Assembly (NCBI GenBank): GCA_022496185.1 | Contig: WTXG01000455.1 | Span: 1-21,579, forward strand | Reading direction: 5' to 3' | DNA: 21,579 nucleotides | Origin: Multifurca ochricompacta | Lineage: Eukaryota; Basidiomycota; Agaricomycetes; Russulales; Russulaceae | Shown here: positions 17,459 through 21,579 of the stretch, piece after piece | Layout: each line of letters begins with the position of its first letter | How positions within the stretch are numbered: the first letter of the stretch is position 1 | Notes under the pieces: generated by a model | Seen by the model: only the letters and a program-made list of their open reading frames with translations | Database searches by the model: none | What the model was told of the DNA's origin: nothing | Translations under genes and position numbers: made by a program

Positions 17459-20132
17459 TCATACTTCCAGGTTGCTTAATCTCCAGATATTCCACCAGCT
17501 GCGGGAAGCCGCAGAGAGCCGCGTAGTATATCGGGTGTATCGAAGTGTCTTTTGTTCCCTCCGTCCAGGGCTTGTCCAGGTCATATATTCCAACCCAAGC
17601 TAGGAAATGGGTCTTGTCTGGGTCAAACAACGTTTCCATTCCATCTCGTACATCCAAGGAGACATCCTCGAATTGTGCGTGATCGACCCAGTGTTCTGCC
17701 GCATATCGAGACAACGGGAAGTTAAAGATAGTATCGGTGTCCGTGGTCTTGTCGAATCCGAGCAGCGTGCTCAGGCATGTCTGCGCAAGCACTCTATGCG
17801 ATTCTTTGGGGAGAACGTGGTAGCGCCTTTCCGTCGATCCCGCCAGCCGGTCTGAGGTCAGGAATTCCCGCACAGAGAAGTGCGCAAATTGTACAACACG
17901 ACACTCTTCCTCTTCCTCTTCATCATCGATGTGATTGACAATGACAACCAAGCTGGAGCATGTGGACAGTACAGCTCCGTTAGAGTCCGGGTTTCGCCAA
18001 GTTTCGTCATGGTTTGGGATATTGCCAGCGTCGAAATCGAATTCAAGCATCGTCGCAACCTCCTTGACTAGGAGTGGACGAGCAGAGAACGCAAGGCATT
18101 GGAATAGACGATGGGCAAACTTCCAGTCCTTCTCGTCAATCCTCCGTAGCGTGGCCTCATATGTTTCATCCAGTGTTTTTGGGAGTGATTCGAGCGTCGC
18201 ATGGAAGTTCCTCGGTTGACAGCGGCGCAGTGTCTCCAGTTGGCAGAAAACCCATCTGAACCTACACCATGACATGAATAATGATCGCGAAATGAATATT
18301 CATTTTGGTTTGAAGCTTACATTCCGTTTGCCCTTTCCGAGAGCATATCTATCACGAGTTTCTTTCTCTCCGCCTCCCACACCCTCATTTTCAGGTCCGT
18401 GTTGACGGTCGAGTGGATATATTCGAAGATGTCCTGCGTTTGCCCGTCTTCCGCATGAAGGTATACAGGACTATGCACCAGCTCTGTAAAAGCTGACTGA
18501 ATGTCTGGTTCGGGGCGGCTAGTGACGCAGATCCTTAAATTTGCGAGGCGGAGGTCAACAAGTTCTTTGATAAGGTCCAACACTTCTTCGCGTTTAGACG
18601 GCATTCCAGAGAGAGGACATTCGTCAAGAGCATCAATGATGATGTACATCGCGTCCTGAACGGGTGATACAAGCATGGCCTTCAGAGTTTCCACAAGAAC
18701 CTTCTCGTCTGGCTGCTTCTCCCCATTATTATGTTTCGAGTATAATTCAGAGACGATGGCACGGTAGGCATCTGACTGGGAATAGAACTGTATCAAGAGA
18801 GAGGACAGTAGACCACGGATATTTTGTTTTTCCTTGTCTCGAAAGTCGCAATAAAAGTATGCCAAGTAGGCAGATCCAGCAGAACGCAGACGCTCGACAT
18901 CCTCAACGATTGTGGAACTGACCATTCAGATGAGTGCTGGCGATACTGTTTAGTGCTAGGCAAACGTACCAAAGGATGCTCTTGCCAGATCCCGCTTTCA
19001 AGAAAAGACTGTCAGCAACAAGAAGCACCCAGATAACGCAGTCAACCTACCATTCCCATTTAACCACAGAAGCAATCCCTCCGATTTCCATTCCTTGAAT
19101 CTTTCGCCTTCAACGAACCACTTGGCGGTTCCCTTGTGATAAAGTTTGCGCGCAATGTTGTGATTTGTAGATGGGTCAGGAGGTGACAGCCATGTCCGAA
19201 TGTCCTTGTTCATCTGATCATCTGCAAAGAATGTCTTAGCTGCCCTGTCTATAATGTTACTACGAAATGGATGACGAACACATCATCTTGTTCACGGTAC
19301 CAAATGTGTGCGCCGCTACGGCGAGAGACTCTTCCTGGGTCAATTTGTCCAACCTCTGAAGGGCGTCCTGAACCTCATTATCCCCTATCAGCATCCGTCC
19401 GTACGCCCCTGCCAAACGTTTAATCGCGGGAACATGAAAACGGTAGTTCACTCACTGATTCGTCCTTGTTGAATCTGCTTCGTCGCCAGAGCGAGGATGG
19501 TGAGCAGTTCCGCCATCGTCTTGACGAGGATCTCGACCATGGACTCGGTAAAGTGGGTCTCAGGGGAAGTGTATATCTTGAAGCGGATGAGAAAACCTTG
19601 CATGGATTCAAAGAGGTTGAGTAGAGAATCGTAGCTATCACTGATCTTCTTTGATGCCTTGGAATGAAGGTGAGATAACTGGTTGGAAGCAAGGGAGAGG
19701 GATACGGACAGAGAGAAGGACATCAATAGCAGAAAATATGGCCTGTGCGGGTGGAAACACCTGAAAAAGAGCATGTTGTAACCCGGTCACAGAGAATAGG
19801 TCACACCAATTAGAACTCACCGAACCAATGCCATTTACGAGTGGTGCGCAGTTCGTGAGGGCGAGGAGTATGTTCACAGTTGGTTTCAGTTCCCTTAGAA
19901 GCTGCGTCTTGCGATTGCCGTTTCGGAACTTGCTAAACAGAGACGTCCCTCCTTGAAGTACGTCAATCACGGCATCCGCGGTGTGACATCCTTTCAGCTT
20001 GTCGACAAGCTGGTGTTCGGACAGTTTTACGCCTGTATTTGTAAGATACTGATCGAGAGCGGCATCTAGGATGAGCCTGAAATGAGAAGAGGAGGCAGTT
20101 GTGGGAATGTGTGTACGAGGAGCTGAAGACAT
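15867..20132 (-). CDS. Fungal NLR: Goodbye-like N-terminus, NACHT NTPase, 16 ankyrin repeats
   Basis: Eight exons: 20132-19821, 19760-19710, 19657-19456, 19408-19280, 19221-19051, 18994-18970, 18917-18321 and 18261-15867. They sum to 3882 nt (1293 aa) with every phase matching. Residues 1-230 resemble the fungal STAND N-terminal Goodbye domain (FRLILDAALDQYLTNTG, TVNILLALT, VFPPAQAIFSAIDVLL, MVEILVKTMAELLTILALATKQI). A linker with WLSPPDPSTNHNIA follows. The NACHT domain has Walker A GNAGSGKS (residues 287-294) and Walker B YIIIDALDEC (388-397), then a helical arm to about 730. Residues 768-1293 are 16 ankyrin repeats of 33 residues (consensus ALQAAAFNGHLEIVKSLLDH), preceded by one degenerate repeat. 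The protein should be a cytosolic signal-transducing ATPase/GTPase whose repeats sense a ligand; fungal relatives act in heterokaryon incompatibility and nonself recognition. The intron between exons 4 and 5 (19279-19222) has the weakest donor (GTTCGT). No disabling lesion seen. Confidence 0.9.
18970..18994 (-). other. 25-nt microexon carrying the NLR P-loop
   Basis: The Walker A core is split across exons. The preceding exon ends in AATG (19051), this 25-nt exon supplies the AGSGKSIL part of the P-loop, and the next exon starts at 18917. The flanking introns are 56 and 52 nt with GTAGGT...AAAG and GTACGT...TCAG borders. Skipping the exon would remove the nucleotide-binding loop and shift the frame. 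Confidence 0.8.
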
Positions 20133-21579
20133 GATGCTAGACTCGGTTATGGGGAAGAGTAAGAGGATCCCTGGGAAAGGTGGCGGATAGTTATCGATGG
20201 ATTATGTATAGATAGCCGCCTAAAAACGAAGATAGACGCTGGGATGTAGGGGTGACAAGAGGCAACATAGATACTGCATCTTGGAGGACCAGTGAGACCA
20301 AACTTTGCAGATGCGGCACCAGAACGGGCCATGACTGAGCATATAACCATTTCTTCGACGTGCGTGCTACTGGTGACATGATGATGCTGTAAGGTAAGGA
20401 TAGCTCGAGCTTCTTGAAACCTTCCGCCTCTGCCCGTTCCGGCCCGTCTTGCCCCACATCATGTCCCTTCATCTTCTCCTCATGGCACTCACTGCCTCAC
20501 TACTCAGCCCCTTTCACTCTCATAGTTGAACGCTGCTGTAAAAGGGTTTTGACTAGGTAGCAGATAACGAAGCACTTGAAGCACCTTCGGGTTATCTTAT
20601 CACGATCATTAAATTAGATGAGTCCGGCTAGCTGGAGCCCGGCTGTCCGGTTACCATTAACCACTAGGCTTTTATAACCTTGTGCCATCCACAATTCTTT
20701 GTCCTTTCAGCTTGCATTTTGCCACATAATGCGTACCCCACGTAGTGGTTTCCAATCCAGTAGCCCTTTTGAAGGATGGGTATTGTCGTGCGTCATGAAC
20801 CAATTCTTGTTACTTCCTCTTCCGTTCATTTCCCTTTCATTTTCACACTTGTGATGTCTTGATATACCACATTTACATTCATGCGTACTGAACTTAGATC
20901 CAGCTCATTGCACATTGACCTAGAATGTTAGACTAGTTTTCACCTCTTTATCCCATCTCATTCCAGGGGATGTGGGATGGTTGGGTGGCATTCCTCTTTA
21001 AATGAAGGCACAGCCGCGCGACGGCAAGCAAAGCCACCCAAATTTCCACGCATAACAGCCAACATGTTATGAACTAATGCCTGATATGCTTCGCATCTTG
21101 TTTTCTTTCATGCCATTCGGAGTCCTTGTCCTCCCCTTGTGGTGTCCTCAACGCACCCACATTCCATGCATAGCCTCATAAACATTCTCCCTAATCCATC
21201 GTATTCGATAGTTCCTGCTAAATCGACAAACCTTGGAACTCGCTGCGATATAAGACTTAGACACCAGACAGCTCAAGTCTCGGACTTGAGCTTTTGTAAT
21301 TTTCGGTACCCTTGAATCTCAGCGATCTGTTCTCTGGTTTGCCCCGCGTGCAACCCAGCTGTCTATCCTTACACCTCTCCATCGGAACATCTGATAATAA
21401 AATCCATGATCTAATACGATACGGCCTACCGATCGTAACACAACACGAGCAAAAGTCCGACAACGAACACGATCCCAAACCTGCTTCCCGTCATACTACA
21501 TGTACACCTTGACGAACGGCTGTGGTATGTTAGCGCACCAGTTGGGAGGCGAGCGAGGTGGTGGCTCCATTGTTTTTCG
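20133..21579. other. Upstream region of the NLR gene; no supported gene
   Basis: The first several hundred bases should contain the NLR promoter, but I see no certain element. At 20620-20655 a GC-rich inverted copy of the 3585-3605 motif occurs (CCCGGCTGTCCGGTTACC). At 21271-21293 AGCTCAAGTC and GACTTGAGCT form a perfect 10-bp stem with a 3-nt loop followed by TTTT. Short open frames near 21257-21512 lack any recognisable motif. Confidence 0.45.

Noticed and set aside
21257..21512. Short overlapping frames on both strands near the right edge
   Set aside because: No motif, no splice support, and both strands are equally open.
1..21579. tRNA or rRNA genes
   Set aside because: I looked for a B-box-like GGTTCRANNCC and clover-leaf arms and saw none that I could support; a tRNAscan run would settle it.

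Overview
The window is almost certainly from an Agaricomycete (mushroom-forming basidiomycete) genome. The evidence is the many 45-85 nt GT-AG introns, a Plavaka-type transposase, a Tad-like LINE with a zinc-knuckle ORF1, and an intron-rich Goodbye-NACHT-ankyrin NLR gene. The left two thirds are nested transposable elements. The right third carries one large host-type gene.

Layout. (1) Positions 1-179 (minus) hold the first 59 codons of a LINE ORF2 (AP-endonuclease start). (2) Positions 193-8301 form one 8.1 kb DNA transposon ('element 1') bounded by a 19-bp terminal inverted repeat. It carries two divergent genes: an 8-exon gene of unknown function on the minus strand (595-2856) and a 9-exon Plavaka-type transposase on the plus strand (3701-6961, one frameshift). 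(3) Positions 8302-11509 (minus) hold the LINE ORF1. Joining 8302 to the bases left of 193 puts the end of ORF1 back in frame with a stop that overlaps the ORF2 ATG by 8 nt. Element 1 therefore appears to have landed exactly at the ORF1/ORF2 boundary of one LINE and split it by 8.1 kb. (4) Positions 11831-11989 are a solo right end of the same transposon family. (5) Positions 12106-15141 are an inverted, internally replaced derivative ('element 2') with both ends but no transposase. (6) Positions 15867-20132 (minus) hold an 8-exon NLR gene of about 1293 residues. (7) Positions 20133-21579 hold no gene I can support.

Insertion history can be read from the window itself. The right ends of elements 1 and 2 both carry the same 640-bp 5'-truncated LINE 3' end, flanked by perfect 14-bp target duplications. 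The solo end at 11831-11989 is the matching empty site. The left end of element 2 carries a further 726-bp insertion with a 6-bp duplication, for which the left end of element 1 is the empty site.

How the genes may work together (inference): the Plavaka transposase and the divergent unknown gene share an 844-bp intergenic region and lie inside one pair of terminal repeats. This suggests a two-gene mobile unit, comparable in layout to transposase-plus-accessory CACTA elements. The NLR gene, with 16 nearly identical 33-residue ankyrin repeats, is a candidate nonself-recognition receptor next to this transposon cluster. Exon coordinates were worked out by hand from splice signals and frame continuity. 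All three intron-containing models close without leftover bases (the Plavaka model after one missing base is assumed).
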